Counted from the first letter of the stretch, positions 18,178 to 28,703 are shown. The stretch: DNA of 40,340 nucleotides from a bacterium (GCA_025360845.1 JANYBJ010000084.1:1-40340); one strand, 5' to 3'. Numbers and translations are program-made. Notes: generated from the sequence alone by a model not told the origin.

Positions 18178-18184
18178 TGGCGTC

Positions 18185-18234
18185 ATCATGACATTTTGCG
18201 TCAGAAAGCTTCAAATGATTATTTCGTGAAATAA
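18185..18234 (-). promoter_or_regulatory. Candidate promoter of the leftward operon with adjacent palindrome
   Basis: On the minus strand TTGAAG (18209-18214) and CATGAT (18185-18190) are 18 nt apart, with a TG one base before the -10. Just upstream of the -35 is a palindrome, TTATTTC-GT-GAAATAA, at 18219-18234. That site also lies close to the divergent copper ATPase promoter, so a shared regulator is possible. The -10 match is only four of six. Confidence 0.35.
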
Positions 18235-18263
18235 ATCAATTCTTTCAAACAAGCTCCGTGCGG

Positions 18264-18293
18264 TTGACCGGTTCATCCGCATCCTGTTAAACT
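18264..18293 (+). promoter_or_regulatory. Candidate promoter of the copper ATPase gene
   Basis: TTGACC (18264-18269) and TAAACT (18288-18293) are separated by 18 nt, with TG one base before the -10 (extended -10). Transcription would start near 18300, leaving a leader of about 20 nt that contains the ribosome binding site AGAAAGG before ATG 18319. Confidence 0.45.
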
Positions 18294-18318
18294 GAACGCG
18301 CCAGAAAGGATGCGGGAT

Positions 18319-20631
<2,313 letters not shown>

Positions 20632-20707
20632 GAGCGGGTGGGGGTATTCCCCGTACGGACGTTTTTTTCCATTCACTACGCTTGTGAGTTCCCGGTTTTT
20701 TCGTTAT

Positions 20708-20751
20708 CTTGTGCAAATGTGACTTTTTTGTCACATTTTTGTTTGCACAAG
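20708..20751. promoter_or_regulatory. Nested perfect palindromes between copA and the ammonium transporter gene
   Basis: The outer arms are CTTGTGCAAA (20708-20717) and TTTGCACAAG (20742-20751). The inner arms are AAATGTGAC (20715-20723) and GTCACATTT (20730-20738) around TTTTTT. Both pairs are perfect. The inner hairpin followed by TTGTTT could terminate copA transcription; equally, the symmetry suits an operator controlling the transporter gene 25 nt downstream. Confidence 0.65.
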
Positions 20752-20776
20752 ACCTCAACAAAAGAATGGATATTTC

Positions 20777-21961
20777 GTGAAAAACAAGTTTGTTGGTTTG
20801 ATGGCGGTTCTCTCCGGTCTGTTTCTCTGCTGTCCTGGCGCCTTTGCGGCCGAGGGCGTGTTAGCGTCCGCGGCAAGCGACGTGCAGCAGGTGGCGCAAT
20901 ATAACTTCGCGATTCACATCTTGGCGATGCTGCTGGTCGGCTTCGGCTTCCTCATGGTGTTTGTCCGCCGGTACGGATACAGCGCCACGACGGGCACCTA
21001 TCTGGTGGTGGCGGCGGGGCTGCCCCTCTATATCCTGTTGCGCGCCTCCGGGATTCTGTGTGGTGAGCCCATCGCGCCGAGCACGATCAAAGCTCTGCTC
21101 TATGCGGAGTTTGCCGTGGCTTCGGCCCTGATCGCCATGGGTGCGGTGCTCGGGCGTCTGCGGATTTTCCAGTACGCTCTTCTGGCGCTTCTGCTGGTCC
21201 CGGCGTATATGCTGAACGAGTGGCTGGTGCTGGACGGCGGGCTGGGCGTGACGAAAGGGTTCACGGATGCAGCGGGCTCGATCATCATCCATGCCTTCGG
21301 CGCGTACTTCGGGCTCGGAGCGACTCTGGCCCTGACCACAGTGAAACAGCGTCAGCAACCGATTCAGGCGGACGCCACTTCCGACCGTTTCGCTATGCTC
21401 GGCTCGATGGTGCTGTGGCTTTTCTGGCCCAGCTTTTGCAGCGCGATTGTCCCGGCCGGTGAAATGCCGCAGGCGGCGATCAACACCGTGCTTTCCCTCT
21501 GCGGCGCCACCCTCAGCACCTTCGCGCTGAGCACGCTGTTACGAAAAGGCAAGACGTCGATCGCGGACATGGCGAACGCCGCATTGGCGGGCGGCGTGTC
21601 CATCGGCGCGACCTGCAACATCGTATCGCCAGCCGTCGCCTTCGGCATCGGCGCGTTGGCCGGGGCGCTCTGCGTGGTCGGTTACGTCTTTGTTCAGCCG
21701 GCTTTGCAGGCGCGCTTCAAAATTGTCGACACCTGCGGCGTGCATAATCTGCACGGCATGCCGGGTCTGTTGGGCGGCCTGATCGCCGTCTTTGTGGTTC
21801 CGGGCGTGGCAACCGCCCAACTGGTTGGCATCGCCGTCACGTTGGGTCTGGCCATCATCTGCGGCCTCGCGGCAGGTACGCTGATCCGGCTCACCGGTAC
21901 GACGGTTCGGGCCTACGACGACGCCGAATGTTTCTGCGACGTAGAGCCCGGACACCTCTAA
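20777..21961 (+). CDS. Rh-type ammonium transporter (Amt/Rh family)
   Basis: An inner-membrane ammonium/ammonia channel of 394 residues with a cleavable signal peptide (MKNKFVGLMAVLSGLFLCC, cut near AFAAE) and about eleven membrane helices. Its motifs resemble the Rh branch rather than classical AmtB: NEWLVLDGG (147-155), GSIIIHAFGAYFGL with the first channel His172, SDRFAMLGSMVLWLFWPSF (202-220), and DTCGVHNLHGMPG (318-330) with the second channel His near 323. The start is GTG at 20777; an ATG at 20801 would lose the basic end of the signal peptide. No strong ribosome binding site is visible. No glnK gene lies next to it. A nested palindrome directly upstream may control it, so nitrogen regulation is plausible but unproven. 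Confidence 0.93.
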   Translation: MKNKFVGLMAVLSGLFLCCPGAFAAEGVLASAASDVQQVAQYNFAIHILAMLLVGFGFLMVFVRRYGYSATTGTYLVVAAGLPLYILLRASGILCGEPIAPSTIKALLYAEFAVASALIAMGAVLGRLRIFQYALLALLLVPAYMLNEWLVLDGGLGVTKGFTDAAGSIIIHAFGAYFGLGATLALTTVKQRQQPIQADATSDRFAMLGSMVLWLFWPSFCSAIVPAGEMPQAAINTVLSLCGATLSTFALSTLLRKGKTSIADMANAALAGGVSIGATCNIVSPAVAFGIGALAGALCVVGYVFVQPALQARFKIVDTCGVHNLHGMPGLLGGLIAVFVVPGVATAQLVGIAVTLGLAIICGLAAGTLIRLTGTTVRAYDDAECFCDVEPGHL

Positions 21962-22008
21962 GGGGTTTGCGGAGTCTGTTCGTTCGTCCTTTTCGTGGAG
22001 TGCCCGTT

Positions 22009-23172
22009 ATGTCCGGCGTGAAGCACGTTTTGAGCATCGGGGTCGTCTGCTTCGGGCTAGGTGTGTGTCGTGCGGGGACGCCTGTGGACGTTTCCGCCAC
22101 AAACCTGTCGTCGGAAGCGGAGTGCCCGGTGGCTGGCGACCGGGCGGTCACTGAGGTGCTTCAGGCCGTGCGGCAAAAGCACCGCGTGCCCGCTCTCGCG
22201 GCCGCGGTTGTGACGGGTAAGGGGTTGGGTGCCTGCGGCGTGGCAGGCTTCCGCAAGGGCGGTGCGACCGTGCCCGCCGCGCTGACCGACCTGTGGCACT
22301 TGGGGTCGGACACCAAGGCCATGACCTCCGCGCTGGTCGGTCTGCTGGTCGAACAGGGCGTGCTGACTTGGGACACGCGGGTGGCGGATGTTTTTCCCGA
22401 GATGGCCGCCACGTTTCATCCCGACTGTAAGGGCGTGACGCTGCGTCATCTGCTCTCGCACCGCGGCGGCGTGCGCGCCAACCTCGACTGGGGGAACTTG
22501 GCGAAAGCCGGCGGAACGGTGCGGGAGCAGCGCCTCCAGGCGGTTAGGCTGGGGCTCTCCGAAAAGCCGGAGTCGCCGTGCGGAACCGGTTTTCTCTATT
22601 CCAATCTCGGCTATGTGATCGTCGGGGCGGCCATCGAAAAGAGGACCGGCGTCGCGTGGGAGGAGGCGCTGAAGCAACGCGTGTTCAAGCCGCTGGGCAT
22701 GGCGCACGCGGGCTTCGGCGGCACGGGAACGCCGGGTCAGATCGACCAGCCGTGGGGCCATGTCGGCGGCGGGCAGCCGGTGGCGTCGAACGGGCCCGAG
22801 ACCGACAACCCGCCGGTATTGGGTCCGGCGGGCCGAGTCCACTGCCCGCTGCAGGAGTGGGCGCTGTTTGTGGCTGACCAGCTTCGCGGCGCGCGGGGGC
22901 AGGGCGGACTTCTGAAGGCTGAAACCTATCGCACGTTGCACATGCCGTTGGCGGGCGGCGAGTCCGCGCTCGGCTGGATGGCGGTCGAGCGGCCTTGGGG
23001 CGGTGGCACGGTCCTGACACACAGCGGCTGCAACACGATGAATTTTTGCGTGGTGTGGATGGCGCCGAAGCGGGATTTCGCGGTGCTCGTCTGCTGCAAT
23101 CAAGGCGACGACACAGCCGCGAAGGCCTGCGACGCGGTCGCTGCCGCCCTGATCGCACGGCAGTCTGATTGA
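22009..23172 (+). CDS. Secreted serine hydrolase, class C beta-lactamase/penicillin-binding-like
   Basis: An exported acyl-serine hydrolase of the beta-lactamase (PF00144) family. The start is ATG 22009 with GGAG about 9 nt upstream; an upstream in-frame ATG at 21928 lies inside the transporter gene and would add an arginine-rich extension. A signal peptide covers residues 1-24. Catalytic motifs are SxxK as S100-D-T-K103 in LWHLGSDTKAMTSAL, YSN at 197-199, and HSG at 338-340 in place of KTG. GVTLRHLLSHRGGV (about 142-155) is a family hallmark. Such proteins are esterases, D-amino-acid peptidases or cell-wall enzymes more often than true beta-lactamases; the substrate cannot be told. It begins 47 nt after the ammonium transporter and may be cotranscribed with it. 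Confidence 0.9.
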   Translation: MSGVKHVLSIGVVCFGLGVCRAGTPVDVSATNLSSEAECPVAGDRAVTEVLQAVRQKHRVPALAAAVVTGKGLGACGVAGFRKGGATVPAALTDLWHLGSDTKAMTSALVGLLVEQGVLTWDTRVADVFPEMAATFHPDCKGVTLRHLLSHRGGVRANLDWGNLAKAGGTVREQRLQAVRLGLSEKPESPCGTGFLYSNLGYVIVGAAIEKRTGVAWEEALKQRVFKPLGMAHAGFGGTGTPGQIDQPWGHVGGGQPVASNGPETDNPPVLGPAGRVHCPLQEWALFVADQLRGARGQGGLLKAETYRTLHMPLAGGESALGWMAVERPWGGGTVLTHSGCNTMNFCVVWMAPKRDFAVLVCCNQGDDTAAKACDAVAAALIARQSD

Positions 23173-23216
23173 GCGTGCTGCGGCACACCGGAAACGGATT
23201 TGTTATTAAAGTTGCG

Positions 23217-23244
23217 TTGACATGATAGTATCATTTGATATTAT
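23217..23244 (+). promoter_or_regulatory. Strong fic promoter with palindrome in the spacer
   Basis: TTGACA (23217-23222) and TATTAT (23239-23244) are 16 nt apart, with TG one base before the -10. The palindrome ATGATA-G-TATCAT (23222-23234) fills the spacer. TTGACATGA is repeated at 23217 and 23246, the second copy running into the start codon. The -10 ends 6 nt before the ATG, so the transcript should begin at or next to the start codon. Confidence 0.65.
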
Positions 23245-23250
23245 ATTGAC

Positions 23251-24240
23251 ATGAACAAAGAACGTTATCCGGTTACGTTTTCACCCGAGGTGCTTCAGAA
23301 GCTGCTTGAGGTTACAGAACGGGTCGGGCGTTTGGAGGGTGTTCAGTTGGTGCGGCCTGTACCCAAACTGCGCGAAAAGAACAGGGCGGGGAGTGTTCGC
23401 GGTTCGACAGGTATCGAAGGCAACCGGTGTACGTTGGGCGAGGTCGAGGCGATCGCGCGCGGCGATCCGGTGATGGCTTCGAAAAAGGACGTGTTGGAGG
23501 TCAGGAACGCGCTGGCCGCTTACGGCGAATTGCGCGACTATGAGCCATTCGAGGTTGAGTCGTTGCTGCGCGCCCATGCCCGCATGATGGGCGGGGGGCT
23601 GATGCTGGGTGCGGGGCATTTCAGGCGGGAGCCGGTGGAGGTCTATGTGACCGAGGACCGGACCCGCGAGATGCCGCCTTGGAAAACAGTGGAGCCCTCC
23701 ATGCGAGGCCTGTTCGAGTATTTGAAGCTGGGCGGCGATCCGCTGCTGCTGAAGGCCGTCCGTTTCCATTTCGAGTTCGTCAACATCCATCCCTTTACAG
23801 ATGGGAACGGGCGCGTGGCACGGCTGTGGCAGACCCGGCTGCTGATGGAAGTCCACCCGATCTTTGAGTATCTCGACATCGAAGCGATGGTTTTTGAGCG
23901 GCGTGCCGAATATTATGAGAAAATCCGTAACTCGCAAGACGCGGGGGACGCCGAAGGGTTCGTGTGTTTCATTCTCGACCAGATCGTGCGTTCATTGACA
24001 CGCCTGTGGGAAGCGTGCGGCTCGCTGGCAAACCGTTGGGACCGCCGGCTTGACGGGGCGCGGGAACGGTTCGTCCGAGAGCCGTTTTCCCGGAAGGCGT
24101 ATCTCCAATTGTTCAAGACGATCACGCCGGTGACGGCCAGCCGCGACTTGAAGTCGGGGGTGGACGCGGGTCTGCTCATCCGCGAAGGCGACAAGCGCAC
24201 CGCCGTCTACCGGTTTGTTAACCGAGAAGTAATGACGTAG
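23251..24240 (+). CDS. fic: Fic-domain protein adenylyltransferase
   Basis: A cytoplasmic enzyme expected to transfer AMP from ATP to a hydroxyl of a target protein. The catalytic loop is complete: HPFTDGNGRVAR with His180. An N-terminal inhibitory helix is visible as S52-TGI-E56-GN, matching (S/T)xxxE(G/N), which makes this a self-inhibited class II Fic protein. An N-terminal Fic_N-like region (residues 1-60) precedes it, and the last 60 residues form a winged helix (TASRDLKSGVDAGLLIREGDKRTAVYRF). No antitoxin gene is adjacent, as expected for class II. There is no ribosome binding site; the promoter sits directly on the start codon, implying leaderless translation. A palindrome between -35 and -10 suggests repression, perhaps by the protein's own winged helix. 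Confidence 0.93.
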   Translation: MNKERYPVTFSPEVLQKLLEVTERVGRLEGVQLVRPVPKLREKNRAGSVRGSTGIEGNRCTLGEVEAIARGDPVMASKKDVLEVRNALAAYGELRDYEPFEVESLLRAHARMMGGGLMLGAGHFRREPVEVYVTEDRTREMPPWKTVEPSMRGLFEYLKLGGDPLLLKAVRFHFEFVNIHPFTDGNGRVARLWQTRLLMEVHPIFEYLDIEAMVFERRAEYYEKIRNSQDAGDAEGFVCFILDQIVRSLTRLWEACGSLANRWDRRLDGARERFVREPFSRKAYLQLFKTITPVTASRDLKSGVDAGLLIREGDKRTAVYRFVNREVMT

Positions 24241-24366
24241 GAGAGAGAACGCCGCACGGCGTCGCAAACGGAGGTGGGTCATGGAGACGCACATGAAAGC
24301 GCGAGTGTCTGGTGCAGGGCGAGCTGATAATAAATTTTGCTGAAGCGCTATACGGGCTGAGCGTTG

Positions 24367-24420
24367 GGTAGGGCGCGTTCCCCGAACGCGCCGCGGACGG
24401 CTCGGGGAGCCGTCCCTACC
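24367..24420. repeat. Twin-hairpin palindromic element
   Basis: Outer arms GGTAGGG (24367-24373) and CCCTACC (24414-24420) enclose two perfect hairpins: GGCGCGTTC-CCC-GAACGCGCC (24372-24392) and GGACGGCTC-GGG-GAGCCGTCC (24395-24415). It lies in the 272-nt gap between fic and the VIT protein gene. The rest of that gap holds no gene I can see. The layout suggests a dispersed repetitive element; it may also end fic transcription. Confidence 0.75.
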
Positions 24421-24512
24421 GGTGAGAAAAGTATTTCTTGAAAAGGCTAAGATAGGTGCCGCATGAGACGTATAAAGGATGTCGACGGTTTGAGATTTAA
24501 AAAGGAGCGCGT

Positions 24513-27500
24513 ATGAAACGGATCATCGGTTGTGCGGTCGGAGTGGCATTGTGTACAGTCATCAGGGGCTCGGCGCAGGTTGTGCCGGACGGGGACTTGC
24601 GATTTCCGCGACTCATCCTGCCGCCGCCGATGCAACAGCAGGCCGGCGAACCCATGCAGGTGCGCGAGATGTCGGTCAAAGCCCGTGTTCAGGGGCTTTT
24701 CGCCGAGGTTGAGACCACCCTGTCGTTCTACAATCCCAATCACCGTCAGCTCGAAGGCGAACTGGTTTTCCCTCTGCCGGATGGCGCGGCCGTGTGCGGC
24801 TGCGCGCTCGATGTGAACGGTCAGCTCGTGGATGGCGTGGTCGTCAAAAAGGAGCAGGGGCGCGTGGCGTTCGAAACCGAGACGCGCCGCCGCGTCGATC
24901 CCGGTCTGATCGAGCACGTCAAGGGTAACGTCTACCGCACGCGCATCTATCCTCTGCCGCCGCAAGCCGCGCGCACGGTGCGTCTGAGCTATGTGACCGA
25001 GTTGGCGACGGACGGCAAGGGTGACGCGGCGCTGCATCTGCCGCTGCCGCGCGAGACGATCGGCACGCTCAACGTGCGCATCGAAGTGGCGCGCGGGGTC
25101 GTCAAGCCGGAGATCGGCGGGTTCGGCAATCTTCACTTCGAGCAGATGCAGGAGGCGTGGATCGCGGAGACGACGATGCGAGAAACGAAGCCGGGCGACG
25201 ACATTCTGGTGGCTCTGCCGAAGCTGCCTGCGACGCTGGCGGCGGTCGAGCGCGACCCGGCGTCGGGCGACGTCTATTTCACGGTCAACGACTTTCGCAA
25301 CGCGCCTGCCGCGCCTGCGGCGAAGCGGGTGACGCGGCTCGCCATCGCGTGGGACGCGTCGGGCAGCCGCAGCGGGGTGCCGCTCGCCAAGGAGCTGGCG
25401 TTTCTCGAAGCGCTCTGCATGAAGACCGGTGCGCCGGAACTGGCGCTTGTGGTGTTCCGCGACCGACCGGAAGCGGTGCGGACGTTCGCCTCCTTCGCCG
25501 CGTTGCGCGAGGCGCTTGAAAAAGGGGTCTACGACGGCGGCACCGATTTCGCCGCGCTCGCTCCCGCCCTGACCTCCGACATGCCGTGGCTGATGTTTAC
25601 CGATGGCGTGGAGACGCTGGCCGGTGAGGCGACGTCCTTCGCGGGCAAGCAGGTCACGGCCGTCGTGTCGCAGACCGTGGCCGACCGCGAGTGGCTGCGG
25701 CAGTCGTGCGGCGATGCGGGCGGCTGCGTGATCGACCTGCAGCGGCTGGAGGCGGGAGAGGCGTTGGCGCTCGCACTTGCGCCACCGCGGCGGGTGACCG
25801 GTCTTCAGGGCACGGGCGTGGCGGCGGTGCAGGGAGTCGGCGCGGTGGCGGCGGGGCGCGTGTCGCTGACCGGGCGGCTGACCGCCGACACGTCCGAGGT
25901 GCGGATGACCTACTCCGACGGCACGCTTTCCGAACCGGTGGTACTCCGCAAGTCGGATGCGACCGAGGGCCGGCTGCTGGCCACGGCGTGGGGCGCGGGA
26001 CGCATGCTGCGTCTGTCGGCGCAGGCGGAGAAGAACGAAGACGAGTTGCTCGATCTAGGTCACCGGTTCGGGCTGGTCAGCTCCGCGACCTCGCTACTGG
26101 TTCTTGAGTCGCTCGACCAGTATCTGCGGCACGAGGTGGAGCCGCCCGCCATGTTGGCCGAGATGCGGCGGCAGTGGCATGACGCGCGGGCCAGCGTCAG
26201 CAAGCAGCAGACTGTCGCCAAAAGGTCCAAGCTGGAATCGGTCGTGGCCATGTGGCAGTCGCGTGTGGCGTGGTGGGAGCAGAAGGTGGGAGTGCCGCAC
26301 GACTACCGGTGGAAGGGCGAGGTAGAGGCCAAATCGGGCGGCGTGTTTAGTCGGTTTTCGGGCGCGGCGGCACCGCGTACGGCCGCACCTGCCGCGGCCC
26401 TGATGGATGCCAGTGTGGCCCATGAGGCTGAGATGCCGGTGGAAGCGTTGGCAACTCTACCCGCCCCTGCCGCGACCGCACCGGCCAAAGCGAAGAGGGA
26501 TGAGGGCGGCGAAGCTGAAGCGTCGATCCAGGTGACGGCGTGGAATCCGGACACGCCCTATCTGAAACGGCTGAAGGGTGCGGCCAAGCAGGAGCGCGAG
26601 AAGGTTTATGCCGAGCAGCGGGCGCAGTTCGCAACGAGTCCTGCCTTCTATCTTGACTGCTCGGATTATCTGCTGCGTGAAGGCGAGACGGCGCTGGGCC
26701 TGCGTGTGCTCTCTAATCTGGCGGAGCTGAAGATCGAAGAGGCTTCGCTGTTGCGCGTGCTGGCTTGGCGCTTGCAGCAGGCCGGCGAACTGGAGCGCGC
26801 GGTGGTGATCTTGCGTCGCGTGACGCGCCTACGGCCTGAAGATCCGCAGAGCTGGCGCGATCTGGCGCTGGTGCTGGCGGAACGAGGGAAGGCGACACGT
26901 TCGGCCAAGGATCTTGAAGAGGCGATGGGCCTTTTCGAGAAGGTGATTCTCGGCTCGTGGAACCGCACGGCGGAGATCGAGATCTTCGCGCTGGAAGAGC
27001 TGAATGCGCTTTTCGCGTGGATTGACCGGGCGGAGTGGGCGGGGACAAAGAGGCCGGAGCTGTCGTCCCTCGACGCGCGTTTGCGTAAGAACTTGGACGT
27101 GGACGTGCGCATCGTGCTGGCGTGGGATGCGGATGCGACAGACGTGGATCTGCATGTGCTGGAGCCGACGGGCGAGGAGGCCTTCTTCAGCCATAACCGG
27201 ACCGGCATCGGCGGACTGGTCTCGTGTGACATCACCGACGGCTACGGGCCGGAGGAGTATCTGGTGCGTAAGGCCTTCAAAGGCGCGTACGCGATCAAGG
27301 CCAAGTACTACGGGTCGCGGCAGCAGACGGTGACCGGTCCTGCGACGCTGACAGCGACGGTCTTCACCGACTGGGGGCGCGCGACGGAGAAGCGCCAGAC
27401 GCTGACGCTGCGGCTGGATAAGCCACAGGATATCGTGGAGATCGGTCGCGTGACCATCGGCGGCGGGACGGGCGTGCAGACAGAGGCGGCGCCTGCGGCG

Positions 27501-27734
27501 GTGGACAAGGACCGTGCCGCAGTGTTTGAGGGACTGCGCGTGGGCATGAAACAGGCGGAGGTGATAGCGGCGGTGGGGCTCCCGGCGCAGAAACTGGGCA
27601 GTCAGCAAAACGAGGTTTGGGTCTTCCGCCGCGGGGAACGCACGTGGAAGGTGGCCCTCGATCGGGCGACGGGCGGTGTCGTGCGTGTGGTCGAGGCGTT
27701 GCCGGGCAACGCCGAGATGATCGTGGTGCAGTGA
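24513..27734 (+). CDS. Secreted VIT/VWA-TPR-DUF2135 protein with BamE-like C-terminus
   Basis: A 1073-aa exported protein with a signal peptide (cut near residue 21, GSAQ). Residues 45-165 are a VIT (vault/inter-alpha-trypsin) domain (SFYNPNHRQLEGELVFPLPDGA). Residues 273-400 are a von Willebrand A-like domain with a metal site DASGS at 281-285. A long Ala/Pro/Glu-rich linker spans about 620-690. TPR-like helices follow (about 735-830), then a DUF2135 beta domain (about 880-985, AWDADATDVDLHVLEPTGEE). The last 65 residues resemble a BamE/SmpA domain (GLRVGMKQAEVIAAVGLP). Such proteins are thought to act as metal-dependent adhesion or scaffold factors in the envelope; the function is unknown. 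AAGGAG precedes the ATG by 7 nt. It appears monocistronic, with a palindromic element upstream. Confidence 0.85.
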   Translation: MKRIIGCAVGVALCTVIRGSAQVVPDGDLRFPRLILPPPMQQQAGEPMQVREMSVKARVQGLFAEVETTLSFYNPNHRQLEGELVFPLPDGAAVCGCALDVNGQLVDGVVVKKEQGRVAFETETRRRVDPGLIEHVKGNVYRTRIYPLPPQAARTVRLSYVTELATDGKGDAALHLPLPRETIGTLNVRIEVARGVVKPEIGGFGNLHFEQMQEAWIAETTMRETKPGDDILVALPKLPATLAAVERDPASGDVYFTVNDFRNAPAAPAAKRVTRLAIAWDASGSRSGVPLAKELAFLEALCMKTGAPELALVVFRDRPEAVRTFASFAALREALEKGVYDGGTDFAALAPALTSDMPWLMFTDGVETLAGEATSFAGKQVTAVVSQTVADREWLRQSCGDAGGCVIDLQRLEAGEALALALAPPRRVTGLQGTGVAAVQGVGAVAAGRVSLTGRLTADTSEVRMTYSDGTLSEPVVLRKSDATEGRLLATAWGAGRMLRLSAQAEKNEDELLDLGHRFGLVSSATSLLVLESLDQYLRHEVEPPAMLAEMRRQWHDARASVSKQQTVAKRSKLESVVAMWQSRVAWWEQKVGVPHDYRWKGEVEAKSGGVFSRFSGAAAPRTAAPAAALMDASVAHEAEMPVEALATLPAPAATAPAKAKRDEGGEAEASIQVTAWNPDTPYLKRLKGAAKQEREKVYAEQRAQFATSPAFYLDCSDYLLREGETALGLRVLSNLAELKIEEASLLRVLAWRLQQAGELERAVVILRRVTRLRPEDPQSWRDLALVLAERGKATRSAKDLEEAMGLFEKVILGSWNRTAEIEIFALEELNALFAWIDRAEWAGTKRPELSSLDARLRKNLDVDVRIVLAWDADATDVDLHVLEPTGEEAFFSHNRTGIGGLVSCDITDGYGPEEYLVRKAFKGAYAIKAKYYGSRQQTVTGPATLTATVFTDWGRATEKRQTLTLRLDKPQDIVEIGRVTIGGGTGVQTEAAPAAVDKDRAAVFEGLRVGMKQAEVIAAVGLPAQKLGSQQNEVWVFRRGERTWKVALDRATGGVVRVVEALPGNAEMIVVQ

Positions 27735-27758
27735 GCGCTCCGAGTCGACGCTAATCGA

Positions 27759-27802
27759 CCTGATTCGACCCATGTCGATTCGGGTCGTGAAGTCGATTCA
27801 GG
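27759..27802. terminator. Possible bidirectional terminator between convergent genes
   Basis: CCTGATTCGAC (27759-27769) pairs with GTCGATTCAGG (27792-27802) with one mismatch. Within it, CGACCC (27766-27771) pairs with GGGTCG (27782-27787). The region is crowded with TCGA words. It separates the converging VIT and AraC genes. No U-tract follows, so an intrinsic terminator is not certain. Confidence 0.35.
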
Positions 27803-28574
27803 ACGATGCCTTTCCTCCGCGCGAAACGGGCGCCGACTGTTGCCGGTGGTGGTCGCGGAAATCTTTGGGCGAGCAGGACATCATGCGTTTGAAGGTGCGG
27901 GTGAAGTGGCTGTGGTCATAGAAGCCCACGGCCAGCGCGATGTCGGCGATGGTGCGGTCGGTGGTCTCAAGCAGCGCTCGGCCCGCGTTGACGCGCACGC
28001 GCAGGATGTACTCGCCGGGCGAGGTGCCGAGAAGCTGCTGGAAACGCCGCTCGAGCTGGCTTTGTGAGACGCCGGTCCGTGCGGCGAGCCCGGAGAGGTC
28101 CAACTCCTCGCCGTAATGCTTGTGGATGTGGTCGATCACTTTGGAGAAGCGCCCGTACCAGTGAGGGGTGTCGCGCAGGCCGTCCACAATGCGGTGGATG
28201 CCTGCCACGCCGATGATGCTTCCGTCTTTACCGGTCACCGGAACCTTGCTGTAGACGATCATCTTGTCCGAATTTTCCGGCGCGGGCGCGATGGCGTTGA
28301 TGATCGGTCTCCCGCTCTGCATCACCTCCTGATCGCCCTGCACGTAAAGCGCGGCGCGGTCTTTTGGGAAGAAGTCGTAATCGGTCTTCCCGAGTGTCTC
28401 CCGCTCGTGGTTCACCTGGCAATACTCACAGGCGCGCCGGTTGTGCATGACGAAGCGGCCGGCGCGGTCTTTCATGAAAAAGGCCACATCCGGCACGAAA
28501 TCCAGCAACTGGCGAAAAGGAGTCAGGTCGCCGATCTGTGACAGAAAGTCGGACTGGAAGCGGCTGGTGTTCAT
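27798..28574 (-). CDS. PAS-AraC family transcriptional regulator
   Basis: A 258-aa cytoplasmic regulator. Residues 12-130 form a PAS-like sensor (VPDVAFFMKDRAGRFVMHN, TDYDFFPKDRAALY, SKVPVTGKDGSIIGVAGIHRIV). Residues 150-245 are the double helix-turn-helix of AraC proteins (LAARTGVSQSQLERRFQQLLG and IADIALAVGFYDHSHFTRTFKRM). The start is ATG 28574; the upstream TTG at 28589 is less likely. It is divergent from the TAT oxidoreductase cluster, and two direct repeats lie in the shared region, so it probably activates that cluster in response to a small-molecule or redox signal. The ligand is unknown. The tail is rich in Ser and Gln. Confidence 0.93.
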   Translation of the reverse strand: MNTSRFQSDFLSQIGDLTPFRQLLDFVPDVAFFMKDRAGRFVMHNRRACEYCQVNHERETLGKTDYDFFPKDRAALYVQGDQEVMQSGRPIINAIAPAPENSDKMIVYSKVPVTGKDGSIIGVAGIHRIVDGLRDTPHWYGRFSKVIDHIHKHYGEELDLSGLAARTGVSQSQLERRFQQLLGTSPGEYILRVRVNAGRALLETTDRTIADIALAVGFYDHSHFTRTFKRMMSCSPKDFRDHHRQQSAPVSRGGKASS

Positions 28575-28581
28575 GCGGCTA

Positions 28582-28611
28582 TTGTACAAGCATCTGGTTC
28601 AAATGTACAAG
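28582..28611. promoter_or_regulatory. Direct repeats with 21-bp period, candidate AraC-type sites
   Basis: TTGTACAAG at 28582-28590 and ATGTACAAG at 28603-28611 are direct repeats whose starts are exactly 21 bp apart, two helical turns. The first contains a perfect TTGTACAA palindrome. The sites lie just before the regulator's own start codon and about 100 nt upstream of the oxidoreductase gene. Confidence 0.55.
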
Positions 28612-28703
28612 ATAAGAAAGGCCGGATGCGGTACAGTGAGAGACACCTGTTAGAGAGACTCACGTTTGCGGAGCCGTAAGGTTGTATTTGAGGGAGGCTT
28701 GGG

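Noticed and set aside
20715-20738. CRP-binding site TGTGA/TCACA
   Set aside because: The half-sites match, but the gap is 8 nt instead of 6, and the palindrome extends much further; reported as an unassigned palindrome.
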